From Prosapia bicincta (lineage: Eukaryota; Arthropoda; Insecta; Hemiptera; Cercopidae): a stretch of DNA of 64,000 nt. Below, one piece after another: positions 11,751 to 23,950 of the stretch. The position numbers and the translations under genes are program-made. The number at the start of each line of letters is the position of its first letter. The stretch's first letter is position 1. The DNA lies in the NCBI GenBank assembly GCA_036971475.1, contig JBAIZL010000006.1, forward strand, positions 135,441,731 to 135,505,730, written 5' to 3'. The notes under the pieces are model-generated. The model saw nothing but the letters and a program-made list of their open reading frames with translations. It was not told the origin of the DNA and ran no database searches.

Positions 11751-11887
11751 ATATAATAAGATATATAAGATATATATATATATATAAGATAAGATATATG
11801 TATATTTGTAGCTTTGCAACACTGTTTTCTAGTATTCACTTATCACTATCACTATATGTACTTAAACAAGAATATTACTTGGTATTT

Positions 11888-11934
11888 ATGCGAGTTAACT
11901 TTCAAAGACTGGTTTTGTCTCCATCATCGGGCAC
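11888..11934 (-). ncRNA. Hammerhead-like motif (epsilon, left arm)
   Basis: Minus strand: GUGC, core CCGAUGA (only U4 to C departs from CUGANGA), U, stem II GGAGAC/GUCUUU of six pairs, GAAA, perfect 8-nt palindrome AGUUAACU as stem III, triplet CUC, then GCAU pairing four of four (one G-U) with GUGC. Confidence 0.55.
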
Positions 11935-11961
11935 CCCCCGGTCTACTACAACCCCTGGTCA

Positions 11962-12008
11962 ATGCCCAATAATGGAGAAAAAACCAGTCTTTGAAAGTTA
12001 ACTCGCAT
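11962..12008 (+). ncRNA. Hammerhead-like motif (epsilon, right arm)
   Basis: Stem I AUGC/GCAU is a perfect four-pair helix, and GAAA, AGUUAACU and CUC are intact. The core reads CCAAUAA (G5 and G8 both A) and stem II is eroded, so this arm is probably inactive. Confidence 0.45.
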
Positions 12009-12051
12009 AAATACCAAGTAAGGTTCTTGTTTAAGTACATAATAGTGAAAG

Positions 12052-12129
<78 letters not shown>

Positions 12130-12132
<3 letters not shown>

Positions 12133-12246
12133 GTTAATATATTACTATTTTTGAGTAATTTTATCCACATTTAGTGCAATAATTTTACCTTGCACATTTA
12201 CTAAATGTGGATAAAATTACTCAAAAATAGTAATATATTAACTTCA
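12130..12246. repeat. Palindrome beta-3 (ribozyme lost)
   Basis: Outer beta arms only (about 50 bp each) around a 17-bp spacer. Ends GAAGTTAATATATTAC as in beta-1. Confidence 0.8.
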
Positions 12247-12360
12247 TAAAGTCAGTGCAACGGAAAAACAATGGATAATATTAAATATCAAGAATATATA
12301 TATATATATATATATTGATATTTTACGTTGTCCATTATTTTTCCGTTGCACTGACTTTAT
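12247..12360. repeat. Palindrome theta-2 with (TA)n centre
   Basis: Arms 12249-12294 and 12316-12360 around TA repeats, homologous to 11396-11520. Confidence 0.8.
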
Positions 12361-12435
12361 GAAGTTAATATATTATTATTGTAAATACTTTTAAGTATAA
12401 AAGTATTTACAATAATAATATGTTAACTTCATATA
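12361..12435. repeat. Palindrome beta-4 (shortest)
   Basis: Inverted arms of about 33 bp around a TTTTAAGTATAAAA centre. Ends are the beta type; the inner beta sequence is gone. Confidence 0.75.
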
Positions 12436-12565
12436 TATGTGTGTGAGGTTAGTTTTGGTTGGTAAAGATTATTTAGATTTTTTGGACTAGAAGACTGACA
12501 GACGTACTTTGGTAAGGGTCCACTCTGTAGTCTTGAAATAGGAACACATAAAAGCACTTAACCAA

Positions 12566-12602
12566 TGATATATTTCAACCACACAGTGGTCTTTGTCAAT
12601 CA
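12566..12602 (-). ncRNA. Hammerhead-like motif (delta, left arm)
   Basis: Minus strand: UGA, UUGACAA, unpaired A, stem II GACCAC/GUGGUU with UGU loop, GAAA, stem III AUAU, triplet AUA, UCA. Core positions 3 and 8 are U and A (compensated). Stem I is only three pairs. Confidence 0.42.
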
Positions 12603-12717
12603 AAAGAGAAAACACAAAAAGAAATATGAGAGAATGAAATAAAATAAATAATAATAAGATAATAATAAGATATTTATTTTATTTCATTCTCTCATATTTC
12701 TATTTGTGTTTTTTCTT

Positions 12718-12754
12718 TGATTGACAAAGACCACTGTGTGGTTGAAATATATCA
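12718..12754 (+). ncRNA. Hammerhead-like motif (delta, right arm)
   Basis: Identical plan to the left arm, in inverse orientation: UGA (12718-12720), UUGACAA (12721-12727), GACCAC/GUGGUU, GAAA (12744-12747), AUAU, A, UCA. Confidence 0.42.
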
Positions 12755-13014
12755 TTGGTTAAGTGCTTTTATGTGTTTCTATTTCAAGACTACAGAGTGG
12801 ACTCTTACCAAAGTAAGTCTGTCAGTCTCCTAGTCCAAAAAATCTATATATATATATATATATATTTCCTGAAAGCTTGTTTCATTTACAACAATATATA
12901 ATTTGTTGTATATATGGTATTTATTATGAGTCAGGAATTTTTTTTATTTTACCTAAAAATTTCTAGATAGATATAGACGGGCACCTATTTACGTACTAGG
13001 CTTAAAAGTGTTAA

Positions 13015-13759
13015 GATTACATGATCATAAAAAGTTACATATGAGCAGATTTTTGAGGGGCGCTATTAAAGTAAAAGTCCAATTTATGGTAGATTTATTC
13101 CATGGTCATCCCGAACCACAACTGGGCTCTAGGTTTTATGGTTAAGGTGGGTTGTTTGTCAATCTGTGAGGTTTTATAAAAAGATATTTCAAATTGTGTG
13201 CATGAATTTTAATGTAATTGGTTATTCAGTATGTATGTTGGGTGTGATTTGAAATGTTTGCATATTTCATATTGTTCAGTTGTGTAAAATATTTTAATAT
13301 TTAGTCTCTGTACAATATGTGTTTACGTAGTTTGAGACTTCCACCAAAGTTTAAATGAGTGTGAGATGGGGTAGCAGTATCTCAAACAGATAGCTATTAT
13401 CGTAACCCAACCCAACAGATTACTATTAAATAAAACTTCGACATGTACTGGAGGAAAGCAGTTCTACGGAAGATTGGTTGAAATAAAGATTAGATGTCGA
13501 GAATTGGTTAAAATATAGATTAGAAGCCGAGAAACGTAAGGGCGGTTTTGTATAAGGCTATACTGTCTCTTGAGGCACATATGATGAATTTGAAAGATAT
13601 AAGCACTAACACTAAACAATGTAGTTCAGAAATCACTATTTCTCTTACATCGTTTTAACTCATAAAAGTTTATGTAAAACAATTAAAAAATAAAGTTAAT
13701 TAATAACTAATATAAGAATAGCATTTTTAAAACTCAAAAGGGTATAGTTTACAGTTCAA
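13015..13759. other. Intron sequence, nothing recognised
   Basis: Unique-looking AT-rich DNA between MITE copy A and the 144-bp satellite. 'gattggttgaaataaagattag' is roughly repeated once near 13470-13525; no coding signal. Confidence 0.45.
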
Positions 13760-14340
13760 TTAAATTCAAAGAAAATAATGACAGCAACTTGCCACAAACT
13801 GCGTGTCTTGTATGGTGTGAGTTTGGAGCGAATCTTGTGAATGATGACTATATGTTTTGTGGTGTGTCTTTTTTGTGTGTGTCTGGAACTGAACAGGTAA
13901 CTACTTGGTATGTGTTTAAACACATAAACTATTTGCCACAATCTGCGTGTCTTGTGTGTTGTCAGTTTGGAACGAATCTTGTGAATGATGACTATATGTT
14001 GTGTGGTGTGTCTATTTTTTGTGAGTCTGGACCTGAATAGGTAACTACTTCCTACGTGTTTAAACACATAGACAACTTACCACAAGCTGCATGTCGTGTG
14101 TAGTGTCAGTTTGGAGCGAATCTTGTGAATGATGACTATATGTTGTGTGGTGTGTCTATTTTTTGTGAGTCTGGAACTGAACAATTAACTACTTGCTATG
14201 TGTTTAAACACATAGACAACTTACCACAAGCTGCATGTCGTGTGTGGTGTCAGTTTGGAGCAAATCTTGTGAATGATGGCTGTATGTTGAGTGGTGTGTC
14301 TTTATTTTTTGTAACTACTTGCTACGGGTTTTGCCGCAGC
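13760..14340. repeat. 144-bp satellite, array 1
   Basis: About four units with starts at 13898, 14042 and 14186 (spacing 144) plus a shortened unit to about 14312. Each unit contains GTAACTACTTGCTACGTG, 'cacatagacaactt' and 'ttggagcgaatcttgtgaat'. The unit is 48 codons, so frames stay open on both strands and mimic proteins. The same unit occurs at 15797-15905 and 20705-21370. Confidence 0.85.
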
Positions 14341-15796
14341 CAAACCTTAGTAAGTCTGCACCATCTCAGGGAGAAAATACTGTCCCCGATTTCGCGATCC
14401 ACACCCTACCAACAAAGTACCCACATTTACACGTTTATTTGCGTAAGCTATACCTGGTGATGATGGACTCTGTAGGGCCAAAACACGCAGTTAAGCCGCT
14501 GTCAAAATATGATCCCACCAGACTACCATATCCTGGTACCTGTGGTTTGTCGATCGTGATCTGCCAGTGAATAAATCCCTGGACCTTGTTTAAAAAAAAA
14601 GTCAACCAAAATGTTCAAACTCATTTAATTGATAATTTATACCTTAAAATTTGTGTTTGACTATAAATTTATCTGTTACGTTCTTATTTGCAATAGTATT
14701 TGTTAAGAATCTTATTGCCAGTTTAACTTAATGTTATTCATATTTGGGCTAGGGTGTTTTTCTCAGTCACGGAACAGCATCCTGAAATTCCTCCTGAATC
14801 TCCAGAAACACGTTCGTCTCTAACGAAAGTTGAATTGCGAGTCCACCCTTTGCTAGCGGGCAGTTTCCCCTATCCTTGCTATTGGGTTTTTCCATTTGTC
14901 AAGACTATCTCTTGACTTGTAACATAGTGTACTTTGAACTTCCTTTCGAAGTTTTTTGCTCGTTTTTTCGCTGATACTCGAAAATGTCACTTATGGTTTA
15001 ATATGGTGAAATTTTTTAACGCCATAGTCTTCTTTACCCTTCAAATTGTTGTTACAAATTTGAATGACAGTTCTAGCCCCCTCCGTTCGTAACTTGCCTC
15101 ACTACGGCACTCGAAACTATTTCTTCCCGCACTTGACACTTTTCAAATTTTTGGAGCATTTATTTAACCATTTATCAATTACATTTATTAAATAAATTTG
15201 TAAATACATTTGTTAATACATTTTTAATTTATTATAATCTGTTTTTATTAGTTTTAAAAAAATTCATTTAAACTTTGGTGGTTTTTCTTTACTTTTATTT
15301 TATTTTATTTTTTTTGTTTTTCGTAAATAACAAGAACTTATTTTATTTTAACATGACATATTAGAAGAAAAAAATTATTAAATTTTTTTATAGTTGCTCT
15401 ATTCTTTGAACAAAGTCGACCCTTTGAACCGGCCTTGTTTACTTAAACAGATAAAGCACTTGTTTGACTGCTACTTTCACATGCAGCGATGACATTTTTA
15501 AACTTTTACAAGAATAATATTTTTAAAAAATTTGTCCTAAAAACATAATCTTTCCTTTGAGACGGTTTTGTCAACTCAACTTTCCTTAATTTAGAAAAAA
15601 AATTTAATTATTTTTCTCATCTGAGCTCTTATTTTAATAATATCAAACATTATTAAATTTTATTTAAACTAAAAACTTTTCTTTTCTATACATATCTTTA
15701 TTTAATTATACCTGTCCTGAGTACCCTATTCTCCGTGTCCTTGGCACTTCTATAGTACTCTGCGTCTGTAACTCATTAATTTCACATTTTACTTTG
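14341..15796. other. Intron sequence, nothing recognised
   Basis: A less AT-rich stretch (14330-14590) with an open frame (14319-14570, + strand) of no known family, then strongly AT-rich DNA. Confidence 0.45.
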
Positions 15797-15905
15797 GAAC
15801 TGAACAGGTCACTACTTGCTACGCGTTTGAACACATAGACAACTTGCAACTAGCTGCGTTTCTTGTGTGGTGTGAGTTTGGAGCGAATCTTATGAAAGAT
15901 TACTA
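15797..15905. repeat. 144-bp satellite, single partial unit
   Basis: One incomplete unit beginning GGAACTGAACAGGTCACTAC and ending near 'ggagcgaatcttatgaaaga'. It sits just left of the LTR element, with the third array just right of it. Confidence 0.75.
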
Positions 15906-15978
15906 CTGTCTGCCCGCCAGGAGAATCAAGGCGACATATGAGGGCTGCGGGGAGGTAATCTCGGAAAATCCAATCTAT

Positions 15979-17169
15979 TGTAACGGATGTTATAAAATGA
16001 AACAAGCAGAGTTGCGCAAATTGTGTAATGGTTTATAATTTTACAAATTGGATTTTATTTAGTTATAACTCTTAAAACATTTAATATTCACTTCTAGCTT
16101 ACAGTTGAGGCGTAATGAAACGTCTGTCTGTAACGCAAAAGAAGCTATAACTCCGTTACAGTTAAAGTATTTTAAATTACCAAGTTAAACAATTAAAATT
16201 AGCAGAATATTCTTGAATTAATACTTAAGGTTTATTTACTTGAAATGCAAGGTATTTGTGCGGTGGTAAAATAATGACATTTAAATTCAATTAAAGCAAA
16301 TCATAAACTTTATTTTAAAATAGACAGATGAAATAAATTAAAATCATGACACATAAATTTCTTTAACACTCAGTTACAGATTATGAAACCTTTTTTTTTT
16401 TACATTACTTATAAATTTTTAAGGATAGCAATCCTTCAATTAATAAAATTTATCAATGGCTGAAAATGAACATATATTCGAGTTTACTTGCTTTTCTTGT
16501 ATAATCAAGTTTAATAATTTAATGTGAACATATTAGCACCAAAAGGTGTGTAATTATAATTATGCTTATTAATTAAAAAGTTCAATGTTCATAATTTAGA
16601 AATTCTGCTTCGAAATGTTTTAAATTTTGAAATTAAGTTTTAAAAAGTTTTAAATCGCCCACTTAGCTGTGTTAACTTGTCGCAACTTCCCTTCCACCTC
16701 GTGGTAAATCTCGGTAAAGCCTGGTCTCATCTTCGTGAATAAACGTCGGGAAAACCATGAATAAGTCTGCAACCCATCTTGTATCTGGTATTGTAAGCCG
16801 CCTTCTATGCCATGATTTAAAAAAGAAATACTTTATATTAATTAAAATAAAAGGAAACTAAATACATCTTCTTGCCATTTGGAGACGTCCTTCCCTGGTT
16901 ACATCCTGGCCTAATGAGACAGATAAATTAAAAGCAAGCAGCCTTCCTACTTACCGCGCATCCACGGGGCGCATGCATAGCTAGGTTACTTATTATTTTA
17001 AATTTTTCTCGATAGATGTCACTATCAGCCAGAGATCTCATTAAAAATATTTATCATACATAACAATTTTTTTTTACATAGTTATACATTATTACAATTT
17101 GGAATTTATTCTCGTTTGTTTTCTGAATTTTACTATTTTAATATGTAACACCGTCTAAAGTGTGTTACA
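15979..17169. repeat. LTR (left)
   Basis: 1191-bp terminal direct repeat, TG..CA ends, near-identical to 19331-20521. Confidence 0.85.
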
Positions 17170-19330
17170 TATTTTTCCCCCCTTTTGAAAAAAAAAATTG
17201 TGTGTTTTCACATTCCCCTTTAATTATTTTTATTAAATGTAACAATTTACTAACAACTCTTAAGTTAACAATCAAATTATTTTCTTTGGGAAAACATATC
17301 ATAAACCTATTTGATTCTATTATTAGAACAAACTTAACTCGACATGAAACATAACATAAACAATATTAATTCTGGCATTTAATCCTTTCCAAACAAAAAA
17401 ATAATAAAATTTTTAAATAAACCTATATTCAATCTTCCTTTTATATTCATAAAAGATTTTATATTGACACATACTCTTTATACCATTACATAATGTTCTA
17501 TATTTGTTTAATTACTTTTATCTTTAATTTATTTTGTTTAAAAAAAAGTGTTTTAATTTCAATTTAAATCTCATAACTTGTTACATTATTTATTAATCCT
17601 TTAATTTACATGATTAAGTTTTAAAATAATTACATACACTTATCAGTTGCTTTGAAATTTTAACTTCTTTATAAACTTTTCATTTCTCAAACTTTATGAT
17701 TATATATTTACATCTCTTCAAATTTTTAAAACTCATTACTATATTTCTTATACATTTTTACTCACAATTAAATTTTTCTTCAAATTATTTCTTATTAAAA
17801 TTCTTCAATTCATTTATTAATTAAAATTTTCTTCAAAATTGTCTCCTTTTGTGTCAACAAACCTAACCTACTAGCTGTATTTATCGCAGTCCACTACCTG
17901 GGATCTGCAAAACTGCTTACTCCCTGTAAGCCACAAATTACCACATTTAAACGACGCTATATATATATTTTCAAAAATTCTCTCTCTCTATTTACCACTA
18001 AGAATGTACCATTGCCTAATAACCTCTCTTGTTATTCTTACAATACTCGTACATCTTAAAACCATTGGATTTCAAATCCCACACTTTGAATCCAAATACT
18101 TTTTTCTTAAATCAAATCCCATACTTTGATTTAAAAAAACCATACAGCCAGTTGTTGACTCAAAAAGACTTTATTCAATTCATCATTCTTAAATTTTCTT
18201 TCAAACATTACTATGACAATTTGATATTAAATTTCGTTTAAGCTCTTGCATTAATAAAATAAGAATTAAATCAAACAGAAATTAATATTGTACTTTCACA
18301 TGCAATTTTTGGTCAAGTGTATTAGTCTCTTCGTGTAGTATTATGTATTTTGAGATTTTGTCAGTGTCTACCTCGTGTATAAGTAAGATTGCATGCCATT
18401 TGGGCCCTTTGACACACAATATGCAAAGTGTCGTCATGAGTTTCTAAAATTGCATATCAAGGCACTTACCACTTCCTTGTTAATCAATTACTATTTTAAA
18501 AATGAAAAAAAAAGGCTTTAAATTTCTTCCAACAATAACTTTTCTAAATTTTAACTATTTTTGAAGTTATAAATTTGCTTGTAAACCTTACACAACTTAT
18601 ACATATATTTACTTTTATTAAACATTGTTTTAAATCCATTTACAAAAATTTCTTTTTATTATTATAATTCATCAGTACTATTACTTTTGTTAAAATCGTT
18701 TATCAGACAGTATTACATTTACTTTCAAATTATTTTAATATTAAATCATTTTGATTCTGCAATTCATACAAGTTTAATAACCTCTTTTATCGTCTGATAA
18801 ATTGATTCACTACAGGGGTTCAGAAAACAAACGGAAAGTTGATGGCATAACAAGGCAAAGCAAACTCGAAATATTTAAACAGGCTTTATGTAAACATTGG
18901 ACTTCAGGCTAGATACTTGTTTATACAAACTCGGACAATCAAATCTAACTTGCCTGACATTGGAACTAGCAGCTGTGTCAACATTGGTAATCTACAACTG
19001 GCTTTCTCAAAGCCATGCACAAACTTTTAAAAAAAATCTAAACTCTATCAAGCATATTACGATTAACATTTTAAACAAGAGTCTCTAACCTTGAAACTCT
19101 ACACTACAAGTAAAAACTGGTTATAACTGGTTTCCTCCCCTATCTTTACCAAACTGTTCACACAAGCTACGTCCTTTTACTTTCAATTTATACATTTTAC
19201 AAATTTTACACTGTGAATTTACGTTTTGAATATATTTAATGAATTCGTTTATTTTCAACCATTTTTAAATTTTCTTTTTGCCAACACACAAATTTACATT
19301 TCAAATTTATAGAGCAGAGTAGCGCATTTA

Positions 19331-20521
19331 TGTTACGGATGTTATAAAATGAAACAAGCAGAGTTGCGCAAATTGTGTAATGGTTTATAATTTTACAAAT
19401 TGGATTTTATTTAGTTATAACTCTTAAAACATTTAATATTCACTTCTAGCTTACAGTTGAGGCGTAATGAAACGTCTGTCTGTAACGCAAAAGAAGCTAT
19501 AACTCCGTTACAGTTAAAGTATTTTAAATTACCAAGTTAAACAATTAAAATTAGCAGAATATTCTTGAATTAATACTTAAGGTTTATTTACTTGAAATGC
19601 AAGGTATTTGTGCGGTGGTAAAATAATGACATTTAAATTCAATTAAAGCAAATCATAAACTTTATTTTAAAATAGACAGATGAAATAAATTAAAATCATG
19701 ACACATAAATTTCTTTAACACTCAGTTACAGATTATGAAACCTTTTTTTTTTTACATTACTTATAAATTTTTAAGGATAGCAATCCTTCAATTAATAAAA
19801 TTTATCAATGGCTGAAAATGAACATATATTCGAGTTTACTTGCTTTTCTTGTATAATCAAGTTTAATAATTTAATGTGAACATATTAGCACCAAAAGGTG
19901 CGTAATTATAATTATGCTTATTAATTAAAAAGTTCAATGTTCATAATTTAGAAATTCTGCTTCGAAATGTTTTAAATTTTGAAATTAAGTTTTAAAAAGT
20001 TTTAAATCGCCCACTTAGCTGTGTTAACTTGTCGCAACTTCCCTTCCACCTCGTGGTAAATCTCGGTAAAGCCTGGTCTCATCTTCGTGAATAAACGTCG
20101 GGAAAACCATGAATAAGTCTGCAACCCATCTTGTATCTGGTATTGTAAGCCGCCTTCTATGCCATGATTTAAAAAAGAAATACTTTATATTAATTAAAAT
20201 AAAAGGAAACTAAATACATCTTCTTGCCATTTGGAGACGTCCTTCCCTGGTTACATCCTGGCCTAATGAGACAGATAAATTAAAAGCAAGCAGCCTTCCT
20301 ACTTACCGCGCATCCACGGGGCGCATGCATAGCTAGGTTACTTATTATTTTAAATTTTTCTCGATAGATGTCACTATCAGCCAGAGATCTCATTAAAAAT
20401 ATTTATCATACATAACAATTTTTTTTTACATAGTTATACATTATTACAATTTGGAATTTATTCTCGTTTGTTTTCTGAATTTTACTATTTTAATATGTAA
20501 CACCGTCTAAAGTGTGTTACA
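19331..20521. repeat. LTR (right)
   Basis: 1191-bp terminal direct repeat, followed at once by the CTAT target duplication. Confidence 0.85.
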
Positions 20522-20704
20522 CTATCTAACATTCCCACCACCCCCAAAGTATTGTCTCTCGCATGCGCCGGTTAGTACTAACCCAATCACGAACATTCGC
20601 CGGAGTTGTTTAGTTGATATGCCTGTGTCAGTTTTTGCCTGTGTTGTTGTGAGAAAGTAATAATCTTGTATCATAAGACATGTTAAATTAGGCACATAAG
20701 AAAT

Positions 20705-21370
20705 ACATGTAAATAAAGCTATGTGTCTTGTGTGGTGTGTGATTTGGAGTAAATCCTGGGAATGATGGCTATATGTAGTGTGGTGTCTATTTTTTGTAAC
20801 TACTTCCTACGTGTTTGAACACATAGACACCTTACTACAAGCTGCGTGTCTTGTGTGGTGTGAGTTTGGAGCGAATCTTGTGAATGATGACTATATGTTT
20901 TGTGGTGTGTCTTTTTTTTGTTTGTTTGGAACTGAACAGGTAACTACTTGCTACGTGTTTAAACACATAGACTATTTGCCACAAGCTGCGTGTCTTGTGT
21001 GGTGTGAGTTTGGAGCGAATCTTGTGAATGATGACTATATGTTTTGTGGTGTGTCTTTTTTGTGTGTGTCCCGAACTGAACAGGTAACTACTTGCTACGT
21101 GTTTGAACACATAGACAGCTTGCAACAAGCTGCGTGTCGTGTGGTGTGAGTTTGGAGCGAATCTTGTGAATGATGACTATATGTTTTATGGTGTGTCTTT
21201 TTTTGTTTGTTTGGAACTAAACAGGTAACTACTTGCTACGTGTTTGAACACATAGACAACTTGCAACAAGTTGCGTGTCGTGTGGTGTAAGTTTGGAGCA
21301 AATCTTGTGAATGATGACTATATGTTGTGTCTTTTTTTTGTAACTACTTGCTATGTGTTTGATTGCATAG
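20705..21370. repeat. 144-bp satellite, array 2
   Basis: About 4.5 units, with GTAACTACTTGC starting near 20796, 20940, 21084 and 21225 (spacing 144, 144, 141). Open frames over the array on both strands are repeat artefacts. Confidence 0.85.
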
Positions 21371-21757
21371 ACAAGATGGCAGACAATGACCAATCAGGAG
21401 GTATCCCGGTGACTCGTGTATGAATGAAAGCTAGCAGTTTGAAGGGGAGCCAGATTACAAAAGCAGAGAGGGTGTGTTGAGAAAGTTTGGCTCACTTTTT
21501 AGTAATAATTTGTAGCATGTAAGAAATGCTTTCAATTATATTGGGAGAAAGTTGGTGGGAAATACTAACAGATGAAGCAACATTACTAAACAGCAATAAA
21601 TTAGAAATTACGTAAATGTGTACTTAAATTGAGTTTTATGGTTTGACAGTGCTTTGTATTGTTTGCAAAAGGCTCATCCTGTTAGCTTATTTGGGCATGT
21701 ACTATAATTTAATTTACATATACCAGGGGATTTTTTAAATAACTTTTTTGTGATACA

Positions 21758-22443
21758 GTAAAAGCTCTTTTACACAGCATTGTATTATCCGGAATTTTCT
21801 ATTAACCAGCACATTTTTTAAACGAACAAAATCAGTATAGTATCCTTTTTTGTTGTTACAAGATGTGACTCATCAGAAATACAGTACTAAAAAGATATCA
21901 GTTAACCAACCTAACCAATAAATAGTTCAAGAAAAAGTAAACGTATAATGGAGTAATGCTGCAGCCTCTTTTACAATGTTAACGTTTGTTGAAGATAAGA
22001 AATGCTATTCGCCTCAGGAAGTCTTGCAACTGCATATGCTTCATTCAAAATTTGTTGAAAAACAATCGGCGTATCAGGATGTCAGACATCTGTGATTATT
22101 AAAAAAATTGTTAAAACATTATAAAATCATTAGTCTTTGTATAGCAAAGTGTACTGGTGCAGGGTTTATTTTGTCGTTGTATAAACGAAAAAGCTTTTTA
22201 GTGATAAAGTTCTTTTCTCTCTTCAATTTTATAAATTTTGTGTGCTCAAGCGTTTGCTTTTATTAATACGTACAGAAATACAGTGATTGGATACAAAAAA
22301 AATGAAATGCAAGGAATTCAATTTTCCTTGATAGGTAGCATAACATTATCCACAATAAAGCCTCTATATAGGTTACATTATATTACCCAGATCACTGGCA
22401 ACTTGCAGACCTCGAGGGTGCCGGAAATTAAACCTTTTACTAT
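21758..22443 (+). mobile_element. Tigger/pogo-derived short element
   Basis: Left end TACAGTAAAAGCTCTTTTA with an inner TTATCCGGAATTTTC; the right complement begins TATAGTAAAAGG and also carries TTTCCGGCACC. These resemble the ends of the Tigger copy at 59751. Inside (about 21975-22100), a short frame reads V-E-D-K-K-C-Y-S-P-Q-E-V-L-Q-L-H and S-A-Y-Q-D-V-R-H-L, a plausible C-terminal piece of a Tigger-like transposase. Flanking TA at both ends fits the Tc1/mariner superfamily. Confidence 0.5.
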
Positions 22444-23184
22444 ATTAAGTTTTAACTATTTATTAAGATTATTGTGTATAGAGTAGGATATTTTCTAATT
22501 ATACTTACTTAGATTATGTGTTTCGAATAATCTGTAAAGAACTCTTATGTATTTGTAATTTATTAAGAGTTGTTTTAGGTTCAGAGTTTTTTTAGTTTTT
22601 TTTTTTTTTATAGTTCAGTTATTAAGGTATTGCAACCATTTGCCTGTGGTATTATTTTGTTAGTATTTTAAACATTTATTAGTATTTTTAGAGGAAGTGC
22701 TTTGTATAGCCACTGTAAACGTCACGGCAAATTCTTGAAAAGGTTTATATATTTTAACAAATGGTTGTACCTTATTTATTTGTTAGATTTGTAATATTTA
22801 CATTTATAAGGTGTTTTCACTAAAGGTGGGCCACAGTAAAATGATATATTTGACTTATTTTAAACCATAAAATATAATATGAGCACTGTACTGTCTGGTT
22901 TACAACATACAAGGGTAATTATTCTTTACAGAGATAGAACATTTTAATTATATAATAAAATAGAATTTTCTTCACTTAGTAACATCATCTCAAGTTGTCT
23001 ATGTTTTGCTTTAGGAAAAATTAGGAAAATTTCATAAACAATTTGTAAAAAATTAAGTTGTAGAAAAATTGTTTTTGCTACTAATCAACTTTTTGTTCAC
23101 TTAAACTGTGATGTTCATTTTACTAATACATTTTCATTAAGGTTTAGTAAGTACAAAGTTGTTTTTGAAAAAGTTTTATCAGTG
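22444..23184. other. Intron sequence, nothing recognised
   Basis: AT-rich DNA with homopolymer T runs; no coding or repeat signature beyond low complexity. Confidence 0.45.
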
Positions 23185-23950
23185 ATTCGCACTACATTAT
23201 GGGCTTAAATGCCTGTCCAATATTGAACACAGTAATGGGGTTGATAGATGACATTAAATGAAATGACAAAGAGAAGACATGATAAAAACAAAAGATAGAT
23301 GAAACTACAGTTACCCGCACTACATTATGGGCTTCAATGCCTGTCCAACATTGAACACAGTAATGGGGTTGATAGATGACATTAAATGAAATGACAAACA
23401 GAAGACATGATAAAAACAAAAGATAGATGAAACTACAGTTACCCGCACTACATTATGGGCTTCAGTGCCTGTCCAACATTGAACACAGTAATGGGGTTGA
23501 TAGATGACATTAAATGAAATGACAAACAGAAGACATGATAAAAACAAAAGATAGATGAAACTACAGTTACCCGCACTACATTATGGGCTTCAGTGCCTGT
23601 CCAACATTGAACACAGTAATGGGGTTGATAGATGACATTAAATGAAATGACAAAGAGAAGACATGATAAAAACAAAAGATAGATGAAACTACAGTTACTC
23701 GCACTACATTATGGGCTTCAATGCCTGTCCAACATTGAACACAGTAATGGGTTTGATAGATGACATTAAATGAAATGACAAAGAGAAGACATGATAAAAA
23801 AAAGATAGATGAAACTACAGTTACTCGCACTACATTATGGGCTTCAATGCCTGTCCAACATTGAACACAGTAATGGGTTTGATAGATGACATTAAATGAA
23901 ATGACAAAGAGAAGACATGATAACCAAAACAAAAGACAGATGAAACTATA
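23185..23950. repeat. 128-bp tandem repeat, six units
   Basis: Units start at about 23189, 23317, 23445, 23573, 23701 and 23827 with 'cactacattatgggctt'; spacing is 128 bp except one unit shortened by a small deletion near 23800. Because 128 is not a multiple of three, the unit is read in different minus frames in turn, giving overlapping near-identical 75-residue frames that are not genes. Confidence 0.9.

Larger units (their letters stand above)
11815..12054. repeat. Palindrome epsilon
   Basis: Arms about 11833-11934 and 11962-12052, about 85-90 nt each, with a 27-nt spacer rich in C. Each arm has a hammerhead-like motif, the left one close to consensus. Confidence 0.8.
12470..12846. repeat. 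Palindrome delta-1
   Basis: Arms of about 175 bp (12470-12648 and 12668-12846) with outer ends like TTTTTTGGACTAG. Related to 43454-43925 and to a one-armed relic at 41160-41260. Hammerhead-like motifs lie at 12566-12602 (minus) and 12718-12754 (plus). Confidence 0.85.
15979..20521. mobile_element. LTR retrotransposon without coding region
   Basis: Two direct repeats of exactly 1191 bp (15979-17169 and 19331-20521) begin TGT(A/T)ACGGATG and end GTGTTACA, the TG..CA form of retroelement LTRs. A 4-bp direct repeat CTAT flanks the element (15975-15978, 20522-20525). The 2161-bp interior (17170-19330) has no gag or pol motif in any frame. It is thus a non-autonomous (LARD-like) element. The LTRs differ at very few sites, such as A/T at LTR base 4 and a T/C in the 'aaaaggtgtg/aaaaggtgcg' block, implying recent insertion. 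No primer-binding site was recognised, so orientation is unassigned. Confidence 0.8.

Noticed and set aside
20778..21149. Cysteine-containing 123-residue protein
   Set aside because: Frame through the 144-bp satellite; the opposite strand is equally open.
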